The notes beneath the pieces were generated by a model that was given only the letters and a program-made list of their open reading frames with translations, had not been told where the DNA came from and made no database searches. Positions 5,093 to 5,867 of a DNA stretch of 5,867 bases are shown in pieces. The DNA lies in the NCBI GenBank assembly GCA_937944065.1, contig CALDZS010000130.1:1-5867 (forward strand), written 5' to 3'. Every line of letters begins with the position of its first letter. The stretch's first letter is position 1. The DNA is from an uncultured Amylibacter sp. (GTDB lineage Bacteria > Pseudomonadota > Alphaproteobacteria > Rhodobacterales > Rhodobacteraceae). The position numbers and the translations under genes are program-made.

Positions 5093-5809
5093 CGGATCGC
5101 AATGTGGTCGGGACCCCGCAATCTGTCGACGGCGATGATGTACAGCTTTGCTGCACGCGATGACACTTCGGTTTGGGATGAACCGTTCTATGCGCCCTAT
5201 TTGGCTTTAACGGGTTTGGATCATCCAATGTGTGCAGAAATCTTGGCGGCACATGAAACCGACCCAGACCGCGTTGCCGCACAATGCGGCGGCAACATCC
5301 CAGACGGCGCGTCGGTTTGGTATCAAAAACATATGTGTCAACACATGGTGGACGGTATTGATCGCAGCTTTATGAAAGATTGCGTGAACGTCTTTTTGAT
5401 CCGCCATCCCGCGCGCGTCATTGCCAGCTATCACGCCAAACACGAAAATCCGCAGCTAAGCGATATCGGCGCAATTGAACAGGCCGCACTATTTGATCAG
5501 GTCGCCAACGCCACTGGCACCGCGCCCGTGGTGATCGACAGTTCAGACATACGCGCCAATCCTGCCGACTTGATCCCGAAACTTTGCGCGGCGATTGGAC
5601 TAGATTTTCAACCACAGATGCTGCGCTGGCCTGCAGGTGGGCACGCCAGTGACGGTGTTTGGGCGAAACACTGGTATCCTGCAGTTTGGAAAAGTACGGG
5701 ATTTGCCGGTGCAGAAGGGCTATTGCCAACGCTATCACAGACGCAGCAGCCCATTTTGGATGCTGCGCTGCCGGCGTTTGAACGGCTTAGCGCGTTTAAG
5801 ATCAGTTGA
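5090..5809 (+). CDS. Sulfotransferase-like P-loop protein, partner of the aminotransferase
   Basis: A 239-residue protein with a sulfotransferase-type nucleotide-binding fold. The start WSGPRNLSTAMM (6-17) fits the 5'-phosphosulfate-binding loop region. FLIRHPARVIASY (102-114) fits the 3'-phosphate-binding motif, with R105 and S113 at the 8-residue spacing seen in PAPS-dependent sulfotransferases. K80-H81 is a possible catalytic pair. The family hallmarks DEPFYAPYL (30-38) and GVWAKHWYPAVWKSTGF (189-205) resemble, as I recall, the N-terminal domain of plant proteins named 'branched-chain-amino-acid aminotransferase-like', in which the same domain is fused to a class IV aminotransferase. Use of PAPS and sulfonation of a small molecule are inferred, not shown. 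No signal peptide is seen, so it should be cytosolic. The reading frame also has an ATG at 5081, less likely because of its zero spacing to AAGGA. Translation is probably coupled to the upstream gene. Confidence 0.85.
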   Translation: MRIAMWSGPRNLSTAMMYSFAARDDTSVWDEPFYAPYLALTGLDHPMCAEILAAHETDPDRVAAQCGGNIPDGASVWYQKHMCQHMVDGIDRSFMKDCVNVFLIRHPARVIASYHAKHENPQLSDIGAIEQAALFDQVANATGTAPVVIDSSDIRANPADLIPKLCAAIGLDFQPQMLRWPAGGHASDGVWAKHWYPAVWKSTGFAGAEGLLPTLSQTQQPILDAALPAFERLSAFKIS

Positions 5810-5812
5810 AGT

Positions 5813-5867
5813 TTACGAGCTGCGACGTTTGTTTCTGGCGGCCAGCAGTTTCAAACGCAAGGCGTTG
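5813..5867 (-). CDS. Possible 3' end of an unidentified convergent gene
   Basis: On the minus strand a frame open from the window edge ends in TAA at 5815-5813 after about 17 codons, reading N-A-L-R-L-K-L-L-A-A-R-N-K-R-R-S-S. The basic, helix-like tail ending just 3 nt from the stop of the sulfotransferase-like gene suggests a real convergent gene, as at the YggT/msrA junction. The fragment is too short to name a family, and a chance open frame cannot be excluded. Confidence 0.4.
   Translation of the reverse strand, partial: NALRLKLLAARNKRRSS

Overview
The window looks like a chromosomal, housekeeping-type segment of an alphaproteobacterium, most likely a marine member of the Rhodobacterales (roseobacter-like). 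This is inferred from the protein families, their wording at motif level and the gene density. No database search was possible. There are no RNA genes, mobile elements, CRISPR arrays or gene-free stretches above 150 bases.

Left part (1-3039, all minus strand, transcribed right to left): a hotdog-fold acyl thioesterase comes first. After 73 nt follows a UMF1-type major facilitator permease. Then comes a periplasmic murein endopeptidase of the MepA family, whose start overlaps the permease stop. Last is the 5' part of a secreted phytase-like esterase, whose GTG start lies inside the end of mepA and which runs off the left edge. The last three genes overlap and are probably cotranscribed and translationally coupled. 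The 73-nt gap carries a long inverted repeat that covers the permease ribosome binding region.

Middle part (3040-4175): a 141-nt divergent promoter region separates the thioesterase from a plus-strand YggT-family membrane protein. The YggT gene converges, with only 4 nt between stop codons, on a minus-strand msrA that encodes an exported methionine sulfoxide reductase. An 85-nt divergent region then separates msrA from the right-hand unit.

Right part (4176-5867): a class IV PLP-dependent aminotransferase homologue and a sulfotransferase-like P-loop protein overlap by one base (TAATG). Plants carry, as I recall, single proteins that fuse the same two domains, so the two bacterial products probably act together in one pathway of unknown chemistry. 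The aminotransferase keeps its phosphate-binding residues but has Thr where this fold normally has the Glu that contacts the PLP ring nitrogen. That makes this pair the most interesting item in the window. The right edge holds the apparent 3' end of an unidentified convergent minus-strand gene.
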